Source of the DNA: AP-15 sp963738185
GTDB taxonomy: Bacteria; Pseudomonadota; Alphaproteobacteria; ATCC43930; CGMCC-115725
Direction: 5' to 3'
DNA length: 64,000 nt
Assembly: GCA_963738185.1 (NCBI GenBank)
Contig: CAVTVA010000003.1
Span: 2,728,001-2,792,000, forward strand
Translations under genes and position numbers: made by a program
The notes under the pieces: generated by a model
Told to the model about the DNA's origin: nothing
The model's database searches: none
What the model saw: the letters and a program-made list of their open reading frames with translations, nothing else
Shown here: piece after piece, positions 36,613 to 43,776 of the stretch
Numbering within the stretch: the first letter of the stretch is position 1
How the letters are laid out: each line of letters opens with the position of its first letter

Positions 36613-36666
36613 CGGAAACCCCCTTTATTCATATCGCTTTCGGCTGCGGTTCGGCGCGCTCCGGCC

Positions 36667-37647
36667 TCAAATCCCGAGGGTCCGCGCGTAGGCCTCGGCG
36701 TAGCGCGGGCCGGCCGCCGCACCCGGCCGGAAGGTATCGTCGAGCGCCCGCAGGCTCGCCGGCGACAGCGCAATCTCGGCTGCCGCCGCGTTCTCCTCGA
36801 GCCGGTGGCGGTGACTTGTGCCGGGGATCGGCACAATGCCGTCGCCGCGCGACAGCACCCAGGCGATCGCCAGCTGCGCCGGGGTGCAGCCCTGCGCCGC
36901 CGCGAGCCGGCGCAATGCGCCGACGAGATCGAGGTTATGTCGCAAATTCTCACTCTGGAAGCGCGGCATGTGGCGGCGGGCATCGTTGGCGCCGAGATCG
37001 TCTGGTGCGGCCACCGCGCCGGTCAGAAAGCCGCGGCCGAGCGGGCTATAGGCGACAAAGCCGATGCCGAGCTCCTGGCAGAGCGGCAGGATGGCGTCCT
37101 CGACGTCGCGCGACCACAGCGAATATTCGATTTGAACGGCGCTCAGCGGATGCACCGCGTGCGCGCGACGGATCGTGTCGGCCCCGGCTTCGCAGATGCC
37201 GAGACAGCGAACCTTGCCCTCGCGCACCAAGTCGCTCATGGCACCGACGGTGTCCTCGATCGGCACCTTGGGATCGACCCGGTGGATGTAATAGAGGTCG
37301 ATCACATCGGTTTCGAGCCGGGCGAGGCTGCTCTCGCAGGCCCGCCGCAGGTATTCCGGCCGCCCCTCGCCGGCCGCCGAGCCGTCGGGGTTGCGGCCCA
37401 TATTGCCGAACTTGGTCGCGACCACATACTTCTCGCGGCGGCCCTTGAGGGCACGGGCGATCAGCTCCTCGTTGCGGCCGCGGCCATAGGCGTCGGAGCT
37501 ATCGATAAAATTGACGCCGAGCTCGGGCGCGCGCTCCAGGGTTGCCAGCGCCGCCGCCGGGTCGGGCTCGCCGTAGAACGGCGTCATCGTGGCGCAGCCG
37601 AGGCCGATCGCCGAAACCTCCAACTTGCCGAGCTTACGATGCTGCAT
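36667..37647 (-). CDS. Aldo/keto reductase
   Basis: A 326-residue NADPH-dependent (beta/alpha)8-barrel oxidoreductase. It has GLGCATMTPFYG at the start, NFIDSSDAYGRGRNEELI (containing catalytic Asp and Tyr), KFGNMGRNPDG (Lys), DVIDLYYIHRVDPKVPIEDTV (His), and GFVAYSPLGRGFLTG and PIPGTSHRHRLEEN for cofactor binding. The family is like the yeast/bacterial YajO–Tas group. The ATG at 37647 begins the family N-terminus (MQHRKLGKLEVS); an open upstream extension is unlikely to be coding. Confidence 0.9.
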   Translation of the reverse strand: MQHRKLGKLEVSAIGLGCATMTPFYGEPDPAAALATLERAPELGVNFIDSSDAYGRGRNEELIARALKGRREKYVVATKFGNMGRNPDGSAAGEGRPEYLRRACESSLARLETDVIDLYYIHRVDPKVPIEDTVGAMSDLVREGKVRCLGICEAGADTIRRAHAVHPLSAVQIEYSLWSRDVEDAILPLCQELGIGFVAYSPLGRGFLTGAVAAPDDLGANDARRHMPRFQSENLRHNLDLVGALRRLAAAQGCTPAQLAIAWVLSRGDGIVPIPGTSHRHRLEENAAAAEIALSPASLRALDDTFRPGAAAGPRYAEAYARTLGI

Positions 37648-37871
37648 TGCGGTCGTCCTTGTTGCGGTCGCGCAGGTTGCGTGCGGCGAAACCGCTGCGA
37701 GCCATGCAACCCGATCCAGCGCTTGGACGCAACGCGAGCGTTGCTTTGGCCGTGACGGCTCATGGGTAAAGCCAATCACGGTCGTGGGTTAAAATAGGTG
37801 GGCGATATACCGTCGACGGCGAAGCCAAGCCACGGGAAGCCGCTTTGACACGATCCGCCGGCGGGAGCTAG

Positions 37872-37883
37872 ACTAAGCTTAGT
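37872..37883. promoter_or_regulatory. Palindrome before the toxin–antitoxin genes, possible operator
   Basis: ACTAAGCTTAGT is a perfect 12-base palindrome ending 17 bases before the antitoxin ATG, near where a -10 box would be expected. Phd/YefM-type antitoxins bind such palindromes to repress their own operon; binding here is inferred. Confidence 0.4.
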
Positions 37884-37900
37884 TCGAATGGCGACGGTCG

Positions 37901-38137
37901 ATGCGCACGGTCAACATACATGCGGCGAAAACTCAGCTCTCGCGCCTCGTTGACGATGCCGCTCAAGGCGAGGAGATCATCATTGCCAAATCCGGCAAGC
38001 CGCTCGCGCGGCTGGTGCCGCTGTCCGACCCGCGGCCAAAGCGGCGCCTCGGGGGATTGGCGGGCAAAATTCGGATCCCCGATGATTTCGACGCGCCGCT
38101 GCCCGACGACGTTCTCGACGCGTTCGAGGGCCGTTAG
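37901..38137 (+). CDS. Phd/YefM-family antitoxin
   Basis: A 78-residue antitoxin. The N-terminal half (MRTVNIHAAKTQLSRLVDDA, EEIIIAKSGKPLARLVPL) is a standard Phd/YefM DNA-binding fold. The Arg/Asp-rich C-terminus (PDDFDAPLPDDVLDAFEG) is the disordered toxin-wrapping tail with the P-D-D-F-D pattern common in this family. Its stop overlaps the toxin GTG by one base. Confidence 0.9.
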   Translation: MRTVNIHAAKTQLSRLVDDAAQGEEIIIAKSGKPLARLVPLSDPRPKRRLGGLAGKIRIPDDFDAPLPDDVLDAFEGR

Positions 38138-38532
38138 TGCGGATCCTGCTCGACACTCATGTCTTGCTGTGGGCATTGGCGGAACCCGAGCGGCTCGATC
38201 ACGATACCCGAGCGGCGATCCGATCCGGCACCAACGAGGTGTTGTTCAGCGCTGCCAGCATCTGGGAAATTGCGATCAAGGCGGGACTGCGACGCACTGA
38301 TTTCGCGGTGGACCCGGCGGAGATCGTCCGCGAAGCGCGCGATGCAGGATTGACCGAGCTGGCGCTTCTGTCGAACGCCGCGGTTCTCGTTGCCGAACTC
38401 CCGCTGCTGCACCGCGATCCGTTTGACCGGGTGCTGATCGCGCAGGCAATCGCCGAGCCCGCCTTCCTTTACACCGCCGATCCACGACTCGCCCCCTATT
38501 CAAAGCTGGTGCGGCAGATCGGCACCCGGTAA
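38137..38532 (+). CDS. VapC-type PIN-domain toxin
   Basis: A 131-residue PIN-domain ribonuclease. The acidic metal site includes Asp in LLDTHVLLWAL, Glu in SIWEIAIKA and Asp in RDPFDRVLIAQA, matching the COG3744-type toxins. It is translated from a GTG that overlaps the antitoxin stop, as expected for a coupled toxin–antitoxin operon. All acidic residues I would expect are present, so it is probably active. Confidence 0.9.
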   Translation: MRILLDTHVLLWALAEPERLDHDTRAAIRSGTNEVLFSAASIWEIAIKAGLRRTDFAVDPAEIVREARDAGLTELALLSNAAVLVAELPLLHRDPFDRVLIAQAIAEPAFLYTADPRLAPYSKLVRQIGTR

Positions 38533-38625
38533 CCGCGCCGCCTGAGTGGCGCGAAAATTTGAGGTTTTCGGCAGCGGAATCGGTGCCCAGATCGCGCACA
38601 GCACAGGATCGTTGCTGGGCATCGC

Positions 38626-39207
38626 TCAATCCTGGCGGCCGGCGGCGGACGCACGCCACAGCCCGATCTCGTGCAGCAGCGCTTCGACCGCGCCGCAGGC
38701 GAAACCGAGCGAGGTCTCGTCGGCGAGCCGGCCGTCGCGGATTTTGTCGGCGGTGGCGGTGATGATGACCTCGCGCGCCAGCACCACCCGCGCCAGCATC
38801 GAGGCGAGCGCCACCCGCAGGTGCTCGAGACAGCGCGCCCCGCCCAGCGGACCGCGCGAGGTTGCCATGATCGCCACCGGCTTATAGGCCATGACCGAGG
38901 CGAAAGCCGGTCGCGACGCCCAGTCGAGCGCGTTTTTTAAGACCCCCGGGATGCTGTGGTTGAACTCGGGCGCGCACAGCACCAGCCCGTCGGCCTCGCC
39001 GATCGCGGCGAGCAGCTTCCTGACGGCACCGGGGCGCTTGTCGCCCTCGAAATCCTGGTTATAGGCCGGAATTGGCGCCAGATCCCAGATCGTCAGCTCG
39101 GCGCGAGCGGCGAATGCTTCGCGGAGGGTTTCGAGCACTGCGTTCGAATACGAGCCGGCGCGTAGGCTGCCCGACATGGCGATCAGGCGCGGCTTTGTCT
39201 CTGTCAT
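38626..39207 (-). CDS. NADPH-dependent FMN reductase
   Basis: A 193-residue flavodoxin-like reductase. The phosphate loop is SGSLRAGSYSNAVL, followed by DGLVLCAPEFNHSIPGVLKNALDW, the characteristic FMN-contacting segment, and ATSRGPLGG. It may supply reduced flavin or reduce quinones, azo dyes or chromate; the substrate cannot be fixed. The start at 39207 begins the family sequence; the frame is open upstream without homology. It is divergent from the aminotransferase. Confidence 0.88.
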   Translation of the reverse strand: MTETKPRLIAMSGSLRAGSYSNAVLETLREAFAARAELTIWDLAPIPAYNQDFEGDKRPGAVRKLLAAIGEADGLVLCAPEFNHSIPGVLKNALDWASRPAFASVMAYKPVAIMATSRGPLGGARCLEHLRVALASMLARVVLAREVIITATADKIRDGRLADETSLGFACGAVEALLHEIGLWRASAAGRQD

Positions 39208-39366
39208 TTTAGAAATTGTCCTCGGCCGGCGAGAAAAGCCGCTTCTCATAGCCAAAGCCGCCGGCGAATGGCAACCTTATCGCGCGATGGCGAGAGCGCA
39301 CGGATGGCGCAATGATGCGAGGATGCCAGAATTGAGGAGGATCCCAGAATTGAGACGGTCCGGAAG

Positions 39367-40545
39367 ATGAGCTTGCGTGCGGCGCGGCGCGGGCTGGTCC
39401 CGCCCTTTATCGCCATGGATGTGCTGCGCGCCGCCAACGAGCGCGAGGCGGCCGGCGCCGCCGTGATCCATCTCGAGGTCGGCCAACCCGGGACCCAAGC
39501 GCCCGAGGCGGTGCGCGAAGCGGCCCGGCGCGCGCTAGCGGCGGAGCCGATCGGCTACACCGATGCTCTGGGTGTCGCCGCGTTGCGCCAGGCGATCGCC
39601 GAGCATTACCGGCAACAATACGGGGTCGCCGTCGATCTGGCCGAGGTGGTCGTGACCACCGGCTCCTCGGCCGCCTTTCAGCTGGCGTTTCTGGCCGCGT
39701 TCGAGGCCGGCGACCGGGTGGCGCTGGCCGCCCCCGGCTATCCCGCGTACCGCAACATGCTGAGCGCGCTCGGTATCGAGCCGGTGCTGATCGAGGTCGG
39801 CGAAAACAGCCATTATCAGCCGAACCCCGAGCTTCTGGCCGCGGCCGGGCGGCTCGACGGCCTGATCGTCGCCAGCCCGGCCAACCCGACCGGCACGATG
39901 ATCGCCGCCGCCGATCTGGCGCGACTCGCCGGCTGGTGCCGCGACCGCGGCATTCGCCTCGTCTCGGACGAAATTTATCACGGGATCACCTATGAGGCGC
40001 CGGCAGCGACGGTGCGCGCCTATGGGAGCGAGGCGATCGTCGTCAATTCCTTCTCGAAATACTACAGCATGACCGGCTGGCGGCTCGGGTGGATGTTGGC
40101 GCCGCCCGACCTGCTGCGCTCGGTCGAATGCCTGGCGCAAAATTTCTACATCTCGCCGCCGGCCCTGTCCCAGTTCGGCGCGATCCCGGCGTTCGGCTGC
40201 CGCGACGAGCTCGACCGCCATGTCGCGCGCTATCGCGCGAACCGCGATCTGATGATCGATACCCTGTCGGCCGCCGGGCTCACCCGCTTCGCGCCGGCTG
40301 AGGGCGCCTTCTACCTCTATGTCGATATTTCCGGGCTGAGCGGCGACAGCGTCGGCTTCTGCCGCCGCCTCTTGACGGAGACCGGCGTCGCGATCACCCC
40401 CGGGCTCGACTTTGACCCGGTTCACGGCGGCGGCTGGGTTCGCCTGTCGCTCGCCGGCACGGCCGAAGACATTGCCGCAGCCGCGCGCCGGCTGGCCGAA
40501 TGGCTGCCGCGCCTCGGCCGAGTCGGCGGGCCGGGTATCCGCTGA
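39367..40545 (+). CDS. Class I/II pyridoxal-phosphate aminotransferase
   Basis: A 392-residue fold-type I aminotransferase of the AAT_I group. It shows HLEVGQPGTQAPEAVREAA, TTGSSAAFQLAF, SPANPTGTMI, SDEIYHGITY, and the PLP-binding Lys in NSFSKYYSMTGWRLGW, with the final Arg motif WVRLSLAG. It could act on aspartate, alanine or aromatic amino acids. Two 11-base direct repeats CCAGAATTGAG lie just upstream of the start (39328 and 39346). Confidence 0.9.
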   Translation: MSLRAARRGLVPPFIAMDVLRAANEREAAGAAVIHLEVGQPGTQAPEAVREAARRALAAEPIGYTDALGVAALRQAIAEHYRQQYGVAVDLAEVVVTTGSSAAFQLAFLAAFEAGDRVALAAPGYPAYRNMLSALGIEPVLIEVGENSHYQPNPELLAAAGRLDGLIVASPANPTGTMIAAADLARLAGWCRDRGIRLVSDEIYHGITYEAPAATVRAYGSEAIVVNSFSKYYSMTGWRLGWMLAPPDLLRSVECLAQNFYISPPALSQFGAIPAFGCRDELDRHVARYRANRDLMIDTLSAAGLTRFAPAEGAFYLYVDISGLSGDSVGFCRRLLTETGVAITPGLDFDPVHGGGWVRLSLAGTAEDIAAAARRLAEWLPRLGRVGGPGIR

Positions 40546-40578
40546 GGCGCCGGGCTCGATCGTCGTCGGCTACCGGAA

Positions 40579-40785
40579 TCACCACCAGCGGTGGCCGTAC
40601 CAGCCCCAATAAGGGCCGCCGAAGGCGATCACCAGCCAGAAAATGATGAATAAAATGATCAATAGCCCGATCGCTCCCGACGCGCCGTAGGTCGGGTAAT
40701 AATAGGACCGGCGGTAACCGTAGTAGCCGCCGCCGCTGAATATCAGCCAGATGATGACGACCCACAGGACGAACCACCACCACAT
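40579..40785 (-). CDS. Small two-helix membrane protein, Trp/Tyr-rich
   Basis: A 68-residue protein: an N-terminal helix (MWWWFVLWVVIIWLIFSGGG), a Tyr/Arg-rich loop (YYGYRRSYYYP), then a second helix (GLLIILFIIFWLVIAF) and a GGPYWGWYGHRWW end. Composition strongly suggests a real membrane miniprotein. Its start has AGAGGA a few bases upstream on the minus strand. Function unknown. Confidence 0.6.
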   Translation of the reverse strand: MWWWFVLWVVIIWLIFSGGGYYGYRRSYYYPTYGASGAIGLLIILFIIFWLVIAFGGPYWGWYGHRWW

Positions 40786-40925
40786 AGCCCAATCCTCTCC
40801 ATACTTCTGCTAAAAGGAAGGAACAAGGTGGAGGCGGAGATGGTTCATCCTGCGGCTCCATACCGGCCCCAAGGGTCGCTGGCGTTGCCCGCGAAATTGC
40901 CGGGCTTCAGCCGCCCGGAATGGGG

Positions 40926-40960
40926 TTGACAAAATAGCCGATTTGGAACAAAAAGGGAAC
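40926..40960 (+). promoter_or_regulatory. SOS promoter: LexA box upstream of imuA
   Basis: GAAC-N7-GAAC at 40946–40960 is the reverse complement of the alphaproteobacterial LexA box GTTC-N7-GTTC, with a perfect match. It lies over the -10 region of a promoter whose -35 is TTGACA at 40926–40931. LexA binding there would block transcription until DNA damage. imuA starts 27 bases downstream. Confidence 0.85.
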
Positions 40961-40987
40961 TCAAGCGACTGAGGGTGTTTGCCGGGC

Positions 40988-41919
40988 ATGTCCCGCGAAT
41001 TGTTGACAGGGCTGCGCGAGCAAGTCCGGCGGATCGAGCGGCCGGCGGCGACGGTGCATGGAGTGGTGTCCTCGGGCGTCACCGCGATCGACCGGGCCTT
41101 GCCGGGTGGCGGACTGGCGCGCGGCGCCGTTCACGAAATCATGGGGACGGGCGGCGACGAGGAAGACGGCGCGCTCGCCGCCGCCTTCGCCGCCGGCATC
41201 CTCGGCCGGCTCGCGGCGAAAGCGGAGGGCCTCGTGCTGTGGTGCCTGGCGCGGCCGGACCTGCACGGGCCGGGTCTCGCCGCCCACGGGCTCGATCCCG
41301 CTCGCCTCGTGCTGGTCCGGGCGCGGCGCGACGCCGACATCCTGTGGGCGATGGAGGAGGGGCTGCGCGCTCCCGGCTTCACCGCGGTGGTCGGCGAAGT
41401 CGGCACGCTCGCCGCGGTGGCGAGCCGGCGGCTGCAGCTTGCCGCGGAGCATTCCGGCGTCATCGCCTTTCTGTTGCGCCGATGGCGCGACGGCGGCGAG
41501 GCGTCGCGCCAACGCAACCTGCCGAACGCCGCAGCGACGCGCTGGCGGATCGCGGCGCTGCCTTCGCGACCCGTTTCCACACGGCTTGATGCACCGTCAT
41601 TCTCGCTCTCCCCTGGAGAGGGTTGGGGTGAGGGGGTGACGTCCATGGCCAAGCGCGGGGACGCCCGCCCTCACCCTTCCCTCTCGCCCCCCAAGGGGGG
41701 CGAGGGTTTTTTAAGGAGCCGGGGGTCGGGCATCCGCGCTGGCGGGTCGAGCTGCTGCGCTGCCGCGGCGGCGGCGCAGCAGCGTGCTGGGAGGTGGAAG
41801 TCAGAGAAGGAGAGGTGGCGGATGCGGCGAATTCTCTATCTCTGGCTGCCGCGTTGGCCAATCGACCGGCGGCGCCGATCGACACTGCCCAGCACAAGGA
41901 ACTCCGCCGCGTCGGTTGA
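40988..41919 (+). pseudogene. imuA: imuA, disrupted by a palindromic repeat and reading through into imuB
   Basis: ImuA is the RecA-like accessory protein of the ImuA–ImuB–DnaE2 mutasome. From the ATG at 40988 about 200 residues are normal, including GVTAIDRALPGGGLARGAVHEI and LVLWCLARPDLHGPGLA, as far as RWRIAALPSRPV. A family-B repeat then begins. The normal ImuA C-terminus (HPRWRVELLRCRGG and onward to a stop at 41919) lies after the repeat in another frame. As written, the ImuA frame passes through the repeat and joins the imuB frame at 41822 with no stop, giving one 40988–43297 reading frame of about 770 codons. So either a hybrid protein is made or the gene is inactive. A TTG at 40979 is a possible alternative start. 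Confidence 0.8.
41605..41708. repeat. Palindromic repeat, family B, inside imuA
   Basis: Hairpins CTCTCCCC-TGGAGAGG near 41605 and CTCGCCCCCCAAGGGGGGCGAG near 41683–41705 flank a spacer, with CCCTCACCCTTCCC near 41668 matching the reverse of the left arm's GGTTGGGGTGAGGG. The same plan recurs at 43199, 44071, 46692 and 63720. It translates in frame as SLSPGEGWGEG...PHPSLSPPKGGEG, the usual signature of this repeat in proteins. Confidence 0.85.
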
Positions 41920-43297
41920 GGAGAGCGCGTTCGCCACGGTGATCGATGCTGCCGGGCGGCGTCTGCTCGCCGCGGTCAACCCGGCGGCTGCGGCGGCCGG
42001 CCTCGCCCCGGGAATGGCGTTGGCCGACGCCCTCTCCTTTCTGCCCGGCCTCGCCACCGCGGCGGCCGAGCCCGCGGCCGATGCCGCTGCGTTGCGGCGG
42101 CTGGCGGAATGGTGCGGCCGCTACAGCCCGTGGACGGCGCCCGACGAGGCCGACGGGGTGCGCATCGAGATCACTGGCTCGGCGCATCTGTGGGGCGGGG
42201 AGGCCGCGCTCGCCGCCGATCTCGCAGCCCGGCTCGACCGTCAGGGCCTCGCCTGCCGGATCGCCGTCGCCGACACGCTCGGCGCCGCCTGGGCGTTGGC
42301 CCGTTTTGCGCCGCCGGGCGCGCGCGTCGTGATCCCGCCGACGGCGGAGATGCGTGTCGGCCTCGCCGCGTTGCCGGTCGAAGCGCTGCGCCTCGACCCG
42401 GCCACCGTCCAGGGGCTGCGGCGGGTCGGGCTGAAGCAGGTTGGCGATCTCTCTGCGATGCCGCGTTCGGCGCTCGCCCGCCGGTTCGGCGAAGGCGTGG
42501 TGCGGCGCCTCGACCAGGCGCAGGGCGATCTGCCGGAACCATTGTCGCCGATGGGCGAAGCGCCGGCCCGCCGGGTGCGGCTCGGTTTTGCCGAGCCGAT
42601 CGCCGACCCCGCCGATCTGGCGCGTGCCATCGATCGGCTCGCCGCGGATCTGGTCGGTCGGTTGGCGCTGGAAGGGGCCGGAGCGCGGCGGCTCGACCTC
42701 GCCTTTCACCGGGTCGATGGCCGGGTCGAGCGCATCGTGCTCGGCACCGCGCGCCCGAGCCGCGACTGGCGCCACCTCGCCGCGCTGTTCAAGGAACGGC
42801 TCGACACCGTCGATCCCGGCCTCGGCATCGAAGACGCGATCCTCGCCGCCTTTGCCGTCGAGCCCTTGGCCCCCGAGCAGATCGGCTTTCTCCGCCCACT
42901 CGCTCGCCCCCACCCTAACCCTCCCCCGGTCTGCCAAGGACCTTCACCCCTCGTCATTCCCGCGAAAACGGGAAGCCAGGAGCGGCCGGCGCCACTCCCA
43001 GGGCTCCTGGGCCCCCGCTTTCGCGGGGGTGACGGAAAACCACGAGGCGCGAGGCCAGAAGCAGAGGGGACAACAGGAGGCATCGCGCTGCTGCTCGACC
43101 GGCTCGGCAACCGGCTCGGTCTCGATGCACTGTCCCGGATCGAGGCCCATCAGAGCCATATCCCCGAGCGCGCCTCGGTTAGGGTTCCGGTCGGCTCGCC
43201 CTCACCCACCCAGCCCCCTCCCATTCCCTCCCCCGCGCGCGGGGGAGGGAATGGGTGGGGGCCGACCCCGGATCGCAATCCGCGCGGAAGGGGGTGA
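41822..43297 (+). CDS. imuB: ImuB, Y-family-like mutasome protein, C-terminus cut off by a repeat
   Basis: ImuB is a DinB-like protein without polymerase activity that links DnaE2 to the sliding clamp. From the ATG at 41822 it reads MRRILYLWLPRWPIDRRRR, ITGSAHLWGGEAALA, VIPPTAEMRVGLAALPVEALRL, GLRRVGLKQVGDLSAMPRSALARRFGE and LAFHRVDGRVERI, all standard. At residues about 362–418 a family-B half and a family-A repeat are inserted in frame. LLDRLGNRLGLDAL and SHIPERASVRVPV then resume the family sequence. From residue about 460 a second family-B element shifts the frame and ends the protein at 491. The true C-terminal part continues at 43301. The frame is continuous with imuA upstream. Confidence 0.82.
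   Translation: MRRILYLWLPRWPIDRRRRSTLPSTRNSAASVEESAFATVIDAAGRRLLAAVNPAAAAAGLAPGMALADALSFLPGLATAAAEPAADAAALRRLAEWCGRYSPWTAPDEADGVRIEITGSAHLWGGEAALAADLAARLDRQGLACRIAVADTLGAAWALARFAPPGARVVIPPTAEMRVGLAALPVEALRLDPATVQGLRRVGLKQVGDLSAMPRSALARRFGEGVVRRLDQAQGDLPEPLSPMGEAPARRVRLGFAEPIADPADLARAIDRLAADLVGRLALEGAGARRLDLAFHRVDGRVERIVLGTARPSRDWRHLAALFKERLDTVDPGLGIEDAILAAFAVEPLAPEQIGFLRPLARPHPNPPPVCQGPSPLVIPAKTGSQERPAPLPGLLGPRFRGGDGKPRGARPEAEGTTGGIALLLDRLGNRLGLDALSRIEAHQSHIPERASVRVPVGSPSPTQPPPIPSPARGGGNGWGPTPDRNPRGRG
42906..43035. repeat. Half family-B plus full family-A repeat, in frame within imuB
   Basis: CCCCCACCCTAACCCTCCCCC at 42908–42928 is one arm of the family-B repeat. Straight after it, from 42952, comes a family-A element with ATTCCCGCGAAAACGGGAA and CCCCCGCTTTCGCGGGGG hairpins and GTGACGG at the end (43035). 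Together with a short tail the insertion is read without stops as PLVIPAKTGSQERP...LLGPRFRGGDG. Confidence 0.85.
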
Positions 43298-43300
43298 GGG
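43199..43300. repeat. Palindromic repeat, family B, breaking the imuB frame
   Basis: A central near-perfect palindrome, CCCATTCCCTCCCCCGCG followed by CGCGGGGGAGGGAATGGG (43220–43255), is bordered by CCTCACCC at 43199 and GGGTGAGG at about 43293. It ends the upstream imuB frame at 43297. The remaining imuB C-terminus is in the next frame. Confidence 0.85.
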
Positions 43301-43641
43301 AACGGCAGGGCGGAGAGGAGGTAAAACCGCCGCGTCCGATCCGGCTGTTCGACCCGCCGGAGCCGATCGAGGCGGCATGGCTGTTGCCCGACGACCCGCC
43401 GTTCCGGTTCACCTGGCGCCGCCGCCCATATCGGGTAATCCGCGCCGACGGACCGGAGCGGATCGCCGAGGAGTGGTGGCGATCGGGCGCCTCAGACAAT
43501 GGTTTCCGCGAAGGCGGCGATGCGATCCGCGATTATTACCGGGTCGAGGACGAGGACGGGCGCCGCTTCTGGCTGTTCCGCGCGGGCCTCGCCGGCGGCG
43601 GCCATCCGCCGCGCTGGTATGTCCATGGCCTCTTTGCCTGA
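43301..43641 (+). pseudogene. imuB: Detached C-terminal part of imuB
   Basis: Reads PPRPIRLFDPPEPIEAAWLLPDDPPFRFTWRRRPYRVIRADGPERIAEEWW and continues to DYYRVEDEDGRRFWLFRAGL and the end HGLFA. This is the standard ImuB C-terminal domain, but it is in a different frame from 41822–43297 because of the repeat at 43199–43300. No ATG with a ribosome site stands at its beginning (an upstream ATG is at 43255, inside the repeat). It could be reached only by frameshifting or reinitiation, so I treat it as a broken-off part of imuB. Confidence 0.75.
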
Positions 43642-43647
43642 TCATCT

Positions 43648-43701
43648 CTGTCTGGGCCTGATCGCCTGTCTGGGCCTGATCGCCTGTCTGGGCCTGATCG
43701 C
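43648..43701. repeat. Three 18-bp tandem repeats between imuB and dnaE2
   Basis: CTGTCTGGGCCTGATCGC is repeated exactly three times (43648, 43666, 43684). It lies just after the imuB stop at 43641, where the start of dnaE2 should be. In the dnaE2 frame it would read LSGPDR three times. Confidence 0.95.
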
Positions 43702-43776
43702 CTGCCCGGCTATGCCGAGCTGCAGGTCACCACCAACTTCTCGTTCCTGCGCGGGGCGGCGCATCCGGCCGAGCTG

